Assembly: GCA_965363355.1 (NCBI GenBank)
Contig: CBDTTM010000063.1
Location: 1 to 12,342 of the forward strand
DNA length: 12,342 bases
Source: CBDTTM01 sp965363355
Lineage (GTDB): Bacteria > Bacillota > Negativicutes > Selenomonadales > Selenomonadaceae
Reading direction: 5' to 3'
Under the pieces are notes generated by a model that was given only the letters and a program-made list of their open reading frames with translations, searched no databases and was not told the DNA's origin. Below are positions 1 through 7,680 of this stretch, piece by piece; within the stretch, counting starts at the first letter, position 1, and every line of letters begins with the position of its first letter. Both the position numbers and the translations under genes were made by a program.

Positions 1-567
1 TTTTGCTTCTTCTAAAACAACGGAAAATTCATTTTCATCATCAAATGGGCTGCTTGAAGCAAAATGCTGACCAAACGCATCATTTGAGAATAAGATTTTA
101 TCTTCAGGGCAATAGGTTACCATGCTATCTGGCCAATGAAGCATAGGAATGGTGACTAACTCGAGTGTGCGGCTGCCGATATTGAGTGAATCGCCGGTTT
201 TGACGCCTTTGTATTTATAGTCGCCATAGTAGGCAGTAAGACCTTTTAGGCCATTTGGAAGGCTCGTGACGATCGTGGCATTGGGGCAGCGTTCCATCAT
301 AAAAGGAATTGCTCCGGAGTGGTCACGTTCGACATGGCTTGAAATGATATAGTCTATTTTTGCAGGATCGACGATTTTACTGATTCTTTCGAGCAGTTCG
401 TCGGCGAAGCCTTCTTTTACAGTATCGATCAACGTTATTTTTTCATCAATGATCAGATAAGCATTGTATGTTGAGCCACGATTGGTTGAATATCCATGAA
501 AATTACGTAAAGACCAATCAATCGCGCCAACCCAGTAGATTCCCTTTTTTATTTCAACAGCTTGCAT
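1..567 (-). CDS. Flavodiiron protein (A-type flavoprotein, FprA-like), N-terminal part
   Basis: The gene enters from the left edge and 189 codons from the ATG at 565-567 are visible, with the frame open to base 1. This is the metallo-beta-lactamase-fold di-iron domain of flavodiiron proteins, cytoplasmic enzymes that reduce O2 to water and/or NO to N2O with electrons from rubredoxin or flavin. The diagnostic ligand set is present: H-x-E-x-D-H at residues 78-83 (HVERDH), H144 in LHWPD, and D163 in LFSNDAFGQH. The spacing matches the family and all ligands expected in this part are intact. Flavodiiron proteins are usually about 400 aa, so the last iron ligand and the C-terminal flavodoxin domain lie outside the window. 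The start is supported by AAAGGTGG about 9 nt upstream. It has its own promoter (625-653) and lies 121 nt downstream of the GDSL gene on the same strand. Whether it prefers O2 or NO cannot be judged here. Confidence 0.93.
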   Translation of the reverse strand, partial: MQAVEIKKGIYWVGAIDWSLRNFHGYSTNRGSTYNAYLIIDEKITLIDTVKEGFADELLERISKIVDPAKIDYIISSHVERDHSGAIPFMMERCPNATIVTSLPNGLKGLTAYYGDYKYKGVKTGDSLNIGSRTLELVTIPMLHWPDSMVTYCPEDKILFSNDAFGQHFASSSPFDDENEFSVVLEEAK

Positions 568-624
568 TGAGAAAGACCACCTTTCTTTATAACCCTAAAT
601 AAAGTAAAATTCTTTGCTATATTT

Positions 625-653
625 ATTTTAATACTAAGAATGAATTAATACAA
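625..653 (-). promoter_or_regulatory. Predicted sigma-A-type promoter of the flavodiiron gene
   Basis: On the minus strand, a -35 TTGTAT (648-653) and a -10 TAAAAT (625-630) are separated by 17 nt in a very AT-rich spacer. The predicted start near 618 gives a leader of about 50 nt. The motif GTATTAA occurs twice at 17-nt spacing, once overlapping each promoter element. No clear terminator separates this promoter from the upstream GDSL gene, so read-through is possible. Confidence 0.55.
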
Positions 654-688
654 ATTATTTTTGCACAATATTTTTGGCTTGAAAATCA

Positions 689-2083
689 TTATTGTTCATC
701 TGCTTGCAGGCGAACGTCGTTCCAATTTTGATTGATCGTATCAGCCATTGCTTTTTTGCCAGGAACGTCAAGATGCAGTCCATCGAGGCCTAGTTCTGTA
801 GGTAAAATTCCTTGCGGGCAATCGAGTGCACTAGCAATATCAACATGGACCTCAGAGCGGATGTATTCATTGACGAGGGCGAATTGGCTGGCCCAGCCGC
901 TGGACGTGTCTTCATCAAAAGCTGCTTTTATGTTAGCAGGATTGATCGGCGGCAATGTCAGAAAAATTGGCTTGATGTTATTTTGTAAACATTTTTCTTT
1001 TATTGTTTGTAAATCAGCAATGACCGATTCTGCTGGGACGCCGGCCCGAAGGCTGTTGCTGCCACCGAGAATCAATAGATAATGTGGATGAAATGGCAGT
1101 ACATCGCGTTCAAAGCGGTCGACTAAAGCTTGACTGGTATCGCCGCTTTGTGAGAGGTTGACGCTGGGAAAAGATAGATAGGAAGCGTAGCTGTATTCCC
1201 AGTCAGCCGGTCCATAAGAAAGATGACCGCCACCGTGACTTATGCTATCACCGTAAATACCAACCTCCCAGTGCCTTTTTGGGTTTAGCGTAATAGCGGA
1301 AGCTTCGGAGTATACGCCAACGGCTTGCCCATCGGCATCCAAGGCCCGTACTCTCCAGTAAAAAGCTCTTGTGCCAAAACGAGGTGCTGGATCGTATTGC
1401 TCGCCAAATGGACAGATGGTCGAGAAGATGCGATAGCGTGAAGGTTCTGTTCCACCAGGATTTTCTGGCGGCTGTGACAAGACTTCAAGTTCGAATTTTG
1501 CCGCCCCGTGATTTGGAATCCAGCTGTAGACTGGATAGAGTAAATTATGGCCGTTCTCACTGTCATAAACAGCAGTGGGAACAGGGGCGTTTATTTTGGG
1601 TTGGTTTCTATCGGTATAGATCGGCTCGGGTGCCGAAAATTTGCTGATTGGCTTATTATCAAAGCTCACCGAGCGAACGCGCCAATACAGAGCTTTATGG
1701 CCAATGGCATCGGCAGCGAATTCATCGATATCGGGGTTATAAGCATTGGTGAAAACAGCAGCGACATAATATATGTGCGCTGAAGAAAGTTTTGTGTCGG
1801 AAAGGTTTGCTGGAATCGAATCAAAAAATTCAACCTGATAGGAAACGGCTTGATCATCTTTAGTCCAGCGAATAAGAGGTGCAGAAGATGCCGGGTTATC
1901 TGCCGGGTAATAGGTCAGTGGCATCGGAGCTTCACCCCAAGCATTGGCGGATGCTTTTGGCAGTAGATTCGTTATCGAAGCGAGCGTTAAAGGCCGTTGC
2001 AGCTGAGTAAAGCCTATAAGGCAGAGGACCGATAAGAACAGTACAAAAAAATGCAGCTTATGGCTATGCCATAAATGATTCAT
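689..2083 (-). CDS. Membrane-anchored SGNH/GDSL hydrolase with two FnIII-like modules
   Basis: This 464-aa protein starts with a basic end and a hydrophobic segment (about residues 11-26), a signal anchor or signal peptide, so the rest is predicted outside the cytoplasmic membrane. LSVLC is not a valid lipobox. An ASA at 44-46 is a possible but distant cleavage site. Residues about 68-158 and 180-268 are two related beta-rich modules, each ending in YWRVR (133-137 and 242-246), resembling fibronectin type III. The C-terminal part (272-455) is an SGNH esterase domain: block I GDSI with Ser280, block II Gly314, block III GGSN with Asn343, and the DGLH pair Asp434/His437. Block III continues with Ser where many members have Asp. 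The likely reaction is ester hydrolysis, perhaps deacetylation of a surface or external polysaccharide; the substrate is unknown. It is the second gene of an operon with the HAD phosphatase, 14 nt after its stop, with a strong AAAGGAGGAG site. Confidence 0.85.
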   Translation of the reverse strand: MNHLWHSHKLHFFVLFLSVLCLIGFTQLQRPLTLASITNLLPKASANAWGEAPMPLTYYPADNPASSAPLIRWTKDDQAVSYQVEFFDSIPANLSDTKLSSAHIYYVAAVFTNAYNPDIDEFAADAIGHKALYWRVRSVSFDNKPISKFSAPEPIYTDRNQPKINAPVPTAVYDSENGHNLLYPVYSWIPNHGAAKFELEVLSQPPENPGGTEPSRYRIFSTICPFGEQYDPAPRFGTRAFYWRVRALDADGQAVGVYSEASAITLNPKRHWEVGIYGDSISHGGGHLSYGPADWEYSYASYLSFPSVNLSQSGDTSQALVDRFERDVLPFHPHYLLILGGSNSLRAGVPAESVIADLQTIKEKCLQNNIKPIFLTLPPINPANIKAAFDEDTSSGWASQFALVNEYIRSEVHVDIASALDCPQGILPTELGLDGLHLDVPGKKAMADTINQNWNDVRLQADEQ

Positions 2084-2097
2084 CAGTACTCCTCCTT

Positions 2098-2916
2098 TCA
2101 GTTTAGAGCGTATTGGCGGATCGATGCGGCAACGCCGCTATTTTCATTACTGAGCGTTAGAAATCTTGCCGCTGACTTTGCTTCGTCGACAGCATTTTCC
2201 ATGGCAATGGAGCAGCCAGCGTAAGTAAGCATCGAGATATCGTTGCTGCCATCGCCGATAGCCATGACTTCAGATGCATCGATGCCAAGCTTTTGGCAAA
2301 GATGATGCAGGGCATTTCCTTTGCTCGCAGTCGGGCTGTTCATCTCCAAATTGATGCCAAGGGCATTTGTGACACTGACTTCTAATTCGGTGCAAGCATC
2401 AACGATCTTATCACGAATTGCGAGGTCAGAAAAGAACGCGTTGACTTTCTCTACCGGTTGCTGTGATTGGTCGAGAAATGCGGATAAATCATGGATCGGG
2501 GTGCGTGTTTGTTTAACGAGTTCTTCAAAATCAGGAGTCACATAGCGTTTCATATTATCATAGGCCCATTTTTCGGCATAGATTTCTTTACCAGCATAAA
2601 TTTCTGAAAAGACATCATGCTTTTTCAAAATAGACAAAATAGCGATAGCTTGATCAAAGGATAAAAGATCCTCGAAAATATTGAGGTCTTGGTTGCGATC
2701 GTAGATTTTAGAGCCATTGCCGCAGCTAAAATAGCGGATTTGAGGAAATTGATCCCAAAGCGGCAGTAATTCGGTATTGGATCTTCCTGTCGATACGATG
2801 ACTTCAATTCCTTGAGCCAGCGCGAGATCAATGGCGGCTCGATTTTCTTTGGTGACTTCATGGGCGTCATTGAGTGTGGTTCCGTCCATATCTAAAGCAA
2901 TTAATTTTATATTCAT
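2098..2916 (-). CDS. Cof-type HAD-IIB family phosphatase
   Basis: This is a 272-aa cytoplasmic HAD-superfamily hydrolase of the Cof/YidA type, of normal family length. Family members dephosphorylate sugar phosphates, nucleotides or other small phosphometabolites through an aspartyl-phosphate intermediate. All four motifs are intact: DMDGT with nucleophile Asp9 and acid/base Asp11, STGR with Thr43, the Lys199 of motif III (SKGNAL), and GDGSND with Asp222 and Asp226 for Mg2+ binding. The central stretch (about 85-190) is the alpha/beta C2-type cap that sets specificity, so the exact substrate cannot be read from motifs. The start has AGAAAGGA about 7 nt upstream and a consensus promoter at 2963-2991. 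It is first in an operon with the GDSL hydrolase; its TGA lies just before the GDSL gene's ribosome binding site. Confidence 0.93.
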   Translation of the reverse strand: MNIKLIALDMDGTTLNDAHEVTKENRAAIDLALAQGIEVIVSTGRSNTELLPLWDQFPQIRYFSCGNGSKIYDRNQDLNIFEDLLSFDQAIAILSILKKHDVFSEIYAGKEIYAEKWAYDNMKRYVTPDFEELVKQTRTPIHDLSAFLDQSQQPVEKVNAFFSDLAIRDKIVDACTELEVSVTNALGINLEMNSPTASKGNALHHLCQKLGIDASEVMAIGDGSNDISMLTYAGCSIAMENAVDEAKSAARFLTLSNENSGVAASIRQYALN

Positions 2917-2962
2917 GGTAAATCCTTTCTTAATAAAAATACTTCTTGAATATTATAGCGTA

Positions 2963-2991
2963 ATTATAACTGTAAAAAAATTTTTGGTCAA
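2963..2991 (-). promoter_or_regulatory. Near-consensus sigma-A promoter for the HAD-GDSL operon
   Basis: On the minus strand, TTGACC (2986-2991) and a perfect TATAAT (2963-2968) are separated by exactly 17 nt. A second TATAAT lies about 13 nt further downstream but has no -35 at good spacing. The predicted start near 2956 leaves a leader of about 40 nt before the HAD start codon. Confidence 0.8.
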
Positions 2992-3022
2992 ATAAGCTTT
3001 CGGATTGAAGTGAGTGTTTTAG

Positions 3023-3041
3023 ATATTTTAGGGAAAAATAT
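3023..3041. repeat. AT-rich inverted repeat in the divergent intergenic region
   Basis: ATATTTT (3023-3029) and AAAATAT (3035-3041) form perfect 7-bp arms around AGGGA. It sits upstream of the HAD promoter and upstream of the efflux operon, a sensible place for an operator. In such AT-rich DNA a chance palindrome is also likely. The 2917-3159 gap otherwise shows only the HAD promoter; I could not find a convincing plus-strand promoter for the efflux operon. Confidence 0.3.
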
Positions 3042-3159
3042 CACATATGGAAATGTTTTGAAGATTTAAATCAACAAAAGCAGGAAAATGAATAAGTTAC
3101 CCGAAATTTTTAAAAAGGTAAAGATTAAATATTGTAAAAACACAGAAAGAGGCAACGGA

Positions 3160-4401
3160 ATGCGGCACAGATTCGGTAAGTTAAATCGTAGAAAATTATT
3201 TTTGTTTGGCGGACTCATATGTTTATGTTTAGCTGGAATTTTGTATTTTTCCCAAAATGCACGCAAAAGTCAGGTCGACAAAGAAAGCAGCCGACCACAA
3301 GTGCAAACATATAGGGTAGAAAAAGGCGATATGATGCGTCATATTTCGTTATCGGGGCAAACGACAGCAGATGCGGCGATCTCGATAGCGCCTAAGTATA
3401 CTGGTAGAATCGTGGAAGTTTACGTAAAACTTGGCGACCATGTAAAAGCGGGAGATATTCTCTTACGGCAAGATACGAAGGATCTAGAGCTGTCTATTAA
3501 GCAAAACCAGGCGGCTTCGCGCCAAGCAAGAGCAGATGCGCTGGAAACAGAGTCGACGTATGGTGCTAATTTTTTGAAGGCGCAAAATGATTTTGTTGTG
3601 AAAAAAGCGAAATACGACCGCAATCTATATCTTTTTTCCATTGGTGCAATATCACAAGAAACGCTCGATGAAATCCAACAGGAGTATGTGACGAGCAAGT
3701 CGTCATATGATACGCTCTTAAATCAGGTTGCAGACGAAACACCGGCTTCTATAGAGTCTAAGCGAGCAGCTGTTGAAAAAAATGAATATGGAACATTGGC
3801 GCTGGAAAAGCAGCTTGACGATTTGATTTTACGCGCACCGCGCGATGGAATCATCTCTTATCGTGCGGCAGAAGTGGGGGCAATGGCAACTGCTGGAACC
3901 AAAGTTTTGGAGCTCATCGATAATAGTCAGATGTATATCGACTGTCAAGTATCGGAAAATGATGCGGCGGCTTTGGAGCCTGGACTCGAGCTGAGTGCCG
4001 CCGTAGATGCTCTGGGAAATTCCTACCCTGGGAAAATCATTTTTGTGAGCCCTAGCATGGAAGATACAGCAAAGACTTATAAGGTTCGAATTGAGTTGAC
4101 GAAGGCACCGGCAATAAAGGCTGGAATGTTCGCTCGCGCGCAACTTGATATGCTTCTTAAACCGGCAGTTTTATCTGTACCGCAGGCAGCCATTTTGCAA
4201 AAAAATGGGCAAGCCTATGTTTTTGTACTGGATGCAGATCATATGGCAAAGCGCAGAAAAGTGCAGCTTGGTGTCAGCAATGATGAGACTGTAGAAATTA
4301 TTGACGGATTAAGTGCCGGCGATGTCGTAGCTGTGAGCAATCAGGAAAAGTTAAAAGATGATGTGCAAGTTGATTTCTCTGAGGCAGGAGTGAAGTCATG
4401 A
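3160..4401 (+). CDS. RND efflux periplasmic adaptor subunit (membrane fusion protein, HlyD/AcrA family)
   Basis: The protein has 413 aa from this start. It links an inner-membrane RND pump to an outer-membrane channel. Order of parts: a basic N-terminus and one hydrophobic anchor (about residues 12-30), first lipoyl half (76-105, with GRIVEVYVKLGDHVKAGD), an alpha-helical hairpin rich in Gln, Lys and Glu (about 107-222), second lipoyl half (224-247, LRAPRDGIIS), a beta-barrel domain (about 251-331) and a membrane-proximal domain (about 336-406). There is no lipobox. I chose this ATG because AGAAAGAGG (3144-3152) sits 7 nt upstream and the protein then begins directly with the basic anchor. 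An in-frame ATG at 3088 would add 24 residues but has only AGGA 3 nt away. The stop overlaps the permease start by 4 nt, so the two are translationally coupled. The exported substrates are unknown. Confidence 0.92.
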   Translation: MRHRFGKLNRRKLFLFGGLICLCLAGILYFSQNARKSQVDKESSRPQVQTYRVEKGDMMRHISLSGQTTADAAISIAPKYTGRIVEVYVKLGDHVKAGDILLRQDTKDLELSIKQNQAASRQARADALETESTYGANFLKAQNDFVVKKAKYDRNLYLFSIGAISQETLDEIQQEYVTSKSSYDTLLNQVADETPASIESKRAAVEKNEYGTLALEKQLDDLILRAPRDGIISYRAAEVGAMATAGTKVLELIDNSQMYIDCQVSENDAAALEPGLELSAAVDALGNSYPGKIIFVSPSMEDTAKTYKVRIELTKAPAIKAGMFARAQLDMLLKPAVLSVPQAAILQKNGQAYVFVLDADHMAKRRKVQLGVSNDETVEIIDGLSAGDVVAVSNQEKLKDDVQVDFSEAGVKS

Positions 4402-7400
4402 ACATCACACGGTTATCAATAGACCGTCCGGTTGGTATCTGCATGGTCGTTGCATTTTTCGTCGTATTGGGTCTTTATAGCTTTTACCGGATTGGTGTTG
4501 AGCTTTTGCCGGCGATCAATACACCCTATGTCACCATTACGGTCAAATATCCGGGGGCAAATGCTGAATCGGTTGAGCAACAAGTCATCAAGCCGATAGA
4601 AGATGCGGTATCCTCTGTGTCGAATGTCAAAAAAGTAACTTCGACAGCCAGCTATGAAAAGGCACAGATCACTTTAGAAATGGAGTTTTATGCCAACGCG
4701 GATGCTGCCGCAATCGATGCGACGAAAAAGGTCAATTCGGTGAGGGGAAAACTTCCCGATGCCATTGATGATCCGGTTGTCATCAAGCGCGATATGAACG
4801 CCAAGCCAATTGTCGAAATAGCGATGACTTCCCCATATCCACTATCGACGAGTTACTCCAAAGCTGAAAATGTGTTTCAAGATGTGTTGCAGCAATCTTC
4901 GGGCGTTTCGGAAATAGAGCTTTATGGCGGCCGCGATAAAGAAGTTGCAGTCGAAATCGATAAAGATAAGATGGCAGCTTATCATTTGACACTCGATAAG
5001 ATTGTCAGTGCACTCAATTCGGAAAATCAATTGCTGCCTTCTGGGCCTGTCTATACAGAAAAGACGAAGACGGATGTGCGAGTGATTGCCCAGTATAAAA
5101 CGGTGAAGGACATCGCTCAGATTCAAGTGCCCAATTCCAGCAATGTAAACATTCCTCTGACCGCTGTGGCAACAATCAAAGAGCAAGATGCCAGAGTAGA
5201 CCGTTTTGGCCGCATCAATGGAGCGGATTCCATTTCGTTTGCCATTTATAAAAACAGTGAAGCCAATGTCGTGTCGACCGCAGATGCCGTTTTAAAAAGC
5301 GTGCAAAAACTGCGTAAGGACAATCCGGATTATAAATTTCTTGTCGTAAGCAACGATGCAGATTATGTCAATACATCACTGCATAATACGTTGAGTACTT
5401 TGCTTGAGGGTCTTATTACGACGGGACTAGTCTTGTTTTTGTTCTTGCGGGGCTGGCGGTCTACACTGGCAGTCATGCTGGCGATTCCAACTTCTTTGAT
5501 TTCGACGTTTTTTGTCATGTATATGGCGGGATTCACCTTCAATATGATGTCTTTGATGGGGATGACATTGTGCGTTGGAATCTTGGTCGATGATTCGATT
5601 GTCGTGCTGGAAAACATCAATCGCCACCTGCATATGGGAAAGCCATCTTTTGAAGCGGCAGAGGCGGGACGCATGGAAATCGGTATGGCAGCAGTGGCAA
5701 TTACGCTTTGTGATATCGCTGTTTTTCTGCCGATTGCTTTTATGAATGGCATGACAGGACAGTTCTTTCGCCAGTTTGGCATGACGATCGTATTTGCCAC
5801 ATTGTTTTCTTTATTCGTGTCGTTTACGCTCACGCCGATGCTGGCATCGAGATTTTTTCGCAAAGGACCGGAAGCACCTAAAGGTAAAATATGGGACTTT
5901 ATGGATTGTCTTGAAAAAAATGCAGTCCATCAATATGAAATTATTCTAAGATGGAGCTTGCTCCATCGGAAAAAGATTCTGCTCGTGGCCTTGGCGGCGT
6001 TTATTTTATCGCTGAGTTTTATCCCACTGCGTCTGGTGGGATCTGAGTACATGCCACAGACCGACGAGAGCAGTTTTGAGGTCATGGTTGATTTGCCTGT
6101 AGGGCAAAGCGTTGAAGAAACCAATAAAGTCATGGGGCTGCTAGAAAATCGCCTGCATGAGATAAGTGAAGTGAAATATTATCTGACCTCTGCCGGCGGA
6201 CAAAATTCTAATCAAGGGCGCATCAAAGTCCAGCTATATGATCGCAAGGAACGAAGTCGTTCTGTTTGGCAGGTTGCCGATGAAATTCGCTCTTTTTCGG
6301 CAGGTGAAATCAAAAATGCGGATGTCCGGGTGCAAGAATCTCAATCTTCCGTAGCTGGTGTTTCAAGTGGCGGTATGCGCGGTGGCGGAGGCTCTTTACA
6401 GATCGAGCTGAGGGGCAATAATTGGCCGCAGCTTATTGCTGCCGCTGATCGTGTGCAAAAATCGCTGGGCACGGAGGTCAAAGGCGTTACAGATGTCAAC
6501 AGCTCATATACCGAAGGTATGCCGGAATTACAGCTCACGGTAGACCGCGAACGCATGAAAACCTTTGGGACATCTTTAGGGGCAGTGCAAACGGCATTTT
6601 CTTCGGCGATTTCAGGCCGTTCCGCTGGTGTCATTGCCAATGATGTCAATAATGATGGACAAGATACAGATATCAAAGTCCGGTTTAAAAACAGCGATGG
6701 GTTCAAGGCCTCAGATGTTGCCGCCATTCCGCTGGAAAGCAGTGGACAGACGATTTTTCTAGGGGATGTCGCTGCTATCAAAAACGGTGTAGGACCCGTG
6801 AGCATACGGCGCGTCGACAAACAGCGCGCCATTACGATTGGCGGTGGACTAAGTGGTCGGCCATTGAATGATGTGATTCAGGACACGACCAAGGTTTTGC
6901 AGAAAATGGACCTAGCGAGCAGTGGCGTGACGTATCGTTTCAGTGGACAGGCGACGCAGATGGATGATACGTTCACCGAGCTTTTGGCGGCGTTGCTGCT
7001 GGCACTTGTTCTGATCTACATGCTGCTAGCGGTACTATATGAATCGACGGTTACCCCGTTTATTCGCATGTTCTCGCTGCCGCTTGGCATCATTGGTTCT
7101 ATTTTGTTGTTATTTTTGACACACAATACAATCAATCTGTATTCTTTGATTGGAATATTGGTCATGGATGGCCTGGTTGCTAAAAACGGGACATTATTGC
7201 TCGATTACACCTTGACCCTTATGCACGAACAGGGAATGAATCCTAAGGCCGCAATCATCGAAGCGGGGAAAGTCCGTCTAAAGCCTATTTTTATGACGAC
7301 TTTGACAATGATGGTTGGCATGACGCCGATGGCTTTGGCGATGACGGAGGGATCCGAAACACGCGTGAGCATGGCCTGGGTCATTATTGGCGGGCTCCTG

Positions 7401-7517
7401 ACTTCAACAGTCTTCACGTTGATTGTCATACCAATCATATTCCTTTTCTTTGAAAGCCATTCATTGAAGAAGTGGTGGGAAAAAATAAAAAATATGCGTT
7501 TAAAAAAGCAAGCGTAA
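4398..7517 (+). CDS. RND (HAE1-type) multidrug efflux permease, AcrB family
   Basis: This 1039-aa protein is full length for AcrB-like proton-driven pumps of the inner membrane, which form trimers that move drugs or other amphiphiles from the periplasm or membrane to an exit duct. TM1 is at about 12-30 and TM2-6 at 331-483, TM7 at 526-545 and TM8-12 at about 858-1015, with two large periplasmic loops between. The proton-relay residues are intact: Asp398 and Asp399 in GILVDDS, Lys929 in GLVAKNG, and Arg960 and Thr967 in RLKPIFMT, matching AcrB D407, D408, K940, R971 and T978 in order and spacing. A glycine-rich stretch (about 657-665) lies in the second periplasmic loop. AGGAG is 7 nt before the ATG, which overlaps the adaptor stop. 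No outer-membrane factor gene follows; a strong terminator closes the operon. Specificity cannot be predicted. Confidence 0.96.
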   Translation: MNITRLSIDRPVGICMVVAFFVVLGLYSFYRIGVELLPAINTPYVTITVKYPGANAESVEQQVIKPIEDAVSSVSNVKKVTSTASYEKAQITLEMEFYANADAAAIDATKKVNSVRGKLPDAIDDPVVIKRDMNAKPIVEIAMTSPYPLSTSYSKAENVFQDVLQQSSGVSEIELYGGRDKEVAVEIDKDKMAAYHLTLDKIVSALNSENQLLPSGPVYTEKTKTDVRVIAQYKTVKDIAQIQVPNSSNVNIPLTAVATIKEQDARVDRFGRINGADSISFAIYKNSEANVVSTADAVLKSVQKLRKDNPDYKFLVVSNDADYVNTSLHNTLSTLLEGLITTGLVLFLFLRGWRSTLAVMLAIPTSLISTFFVMYMAGFTFNMMSLMGMTLCVGILVDDSIVVLENINRHLHMGKPSFEAAEAGRMEIGMAAVAITLCDIAVFLPIAFMNGMTGQFFRQFGMTIVFATLFSLFVSFTLTPMLASRFFRKGPEAPKGKIWDFMDCLEKNAVHQYEIILRWSLLHRKKILLVALAAFILSLSFIPLRLVGSEYMPQTDESSFEVMVDLPVGQSVEETNKVMGLLENRLHEISEVKYYLTSAGGQNSNQGRIKVQLYDRKERSRSVWQVADEIRSFSAGEIKNADVRVQESQSSVAGVSSGGMRGGGGSLQIELRGNNWPQLIAAADRVQKSLGTEVKGVTDVNSSYTEGMPELQLTVDRERMKTFGTSLGAVQTAFSSAISGRSAGVIANDVNNDGQDTDIKVRFKNSDGFKASDVAAIPLESSGQTIFLGDVAAIKNGVGPVSIRRVDKQRAITIGGGLSGRPLNDVIQDTTKVLQKMDLASSGVTYRFSGQATQMDDTFTELLAALLLALVLIYMLLAVLYESTVTPFIRMFSLPLGIIGSILLLFLTHNTINLYSLIGILVMDGLVAKNGTLLLDYTLTLMHEQGMNPKAAIIEAGKVRLKPIFMTTLTMMVGMTPMALAMTEGSETRVSMAWVIIGGLLTSTVFTLIVIPIIFLFFESHSLKKWWEKIKNMRLKKQA

Positions 7518-7525
7518 AATGTAGT

Positions 7526-7575
7526 AAAGAACCGTTTTGGGGGAAAGCAATAATTCCCCCAAAACGGTTCTTTTT
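7526..7575 (+). terminator. Rho-independent terminator of the efflux operon
   Basis: A perfect 20-bp stem pairs 7526-7545 with 7554-7573 around the 8-nt loop AGCAATAA, with a GGGGG/CCCCC block near the top. The RNA 3' side ends in a run of five T (7571-7575, partly in the stem). It starts 8 nt after the permease stop. The minus-strand tail is short, and no gene converges on it. Confidence 0.93.
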
Positions 7576-7576
7576 A

Positions 7577-7605
7577 TTGTAACGCAAACTTTTTTGCTAT
7601 ATAAT
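7577..7605 (+). promoter_or_regulatory. Predicted sigma-A promoter of the uvrB-uvrA operon
   Basis: TTGTAA (7577-7582) and a perfect TATAAT (7600-7605) are separated by 17 nt. The -35 box begins 2 nt after the T-run of the preceding terminator, so uvrB is insulated from the efflux operon but starts anew at once. The predicted start is near 7612, giving a leader of about 90 nt. Confidence 0.75.
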
Positions 7606-7619
7606 AGTATGTATGTTCG
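7606..7619 (+). promoter_or_regulatory. Possible degenerate LexA (SOS) operator at the uvrB transcription start
   Basis: AGTATGTATGTTCG matches 10 of 14 positions of the Gram-positive SOS box form CGAACATATGTTCG. The right half GTTCG is perfect, but the left half is poor (2 of 5). It lies immediately after the -10 box, where a repressor would block transcription. uvrBA is LexA-controlled in Bacillus, which makes this worth noting, but the left half-site is weak. Confidence 0.3.
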
Positions 7620-7643
7620 CTAGTAAGTTATAATCGTTTAATT

Positions 7644-7680
7644 TATAATCAGTAATAATAAAGAATGATTCTTGATTATA
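7644..7680 (+). repeat. Nested inverted repeats in the uvrB leader
   Basis: TATAATCA (7644-7651) and TGATTATA (7673-7680) are perfect 8-bp inverted arms ending just before the ribosome binding site (7682-7690). Between and overlapping them is the 13-bp palindrome AAGAATGATTCTT (7661-7673). TTATAATC also occurs as a direct repeat at 7628-7635 and 7643-7650. The structure may be a leader hairpin or an operator, but the DNA is very AT-rich. Confidence 0.4.

Noticed and set aside
732..1783. Several plus-strand open frames of 78-116 codons opposite the GDSL gene
   Set aside because: They overlap each other and lie antisense to a gene with clear catalytic motifs. I see no recognisable domains and no operon context.
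2009..2023. LSVLC in the GDSL protein's hydrophobic segment as a lipoprotein signal
   Set aside because: The residue before Cys is Leu, not Gly, Ala or Ser, so it does not fit a lipobox.
3088..3159. Upstream in-frame start that would add 24 residues to the adaptor protein
   Set aside because: Its AGGA is only 3 nt from the ATG. The ATG at 3160 has AGAAAGAGG at 7 nt and gives a normal basic end plus membrane anchor. The longer form cannot be fully excluded.
5363..5863. A 166-codon minus-strand open frame inside the RND permease gene
   Set aside because: It lies opposite TM2-6 and the DD motif of an unmistakable permease, and its translation shows no family features.
6360..6396. Glycine-rich, low-complexity stretch in the permease as a possible insertion
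   Set aside because: The frame and flanking domains are intact, and glycine-rich loops at this place occur in other RND pumps.
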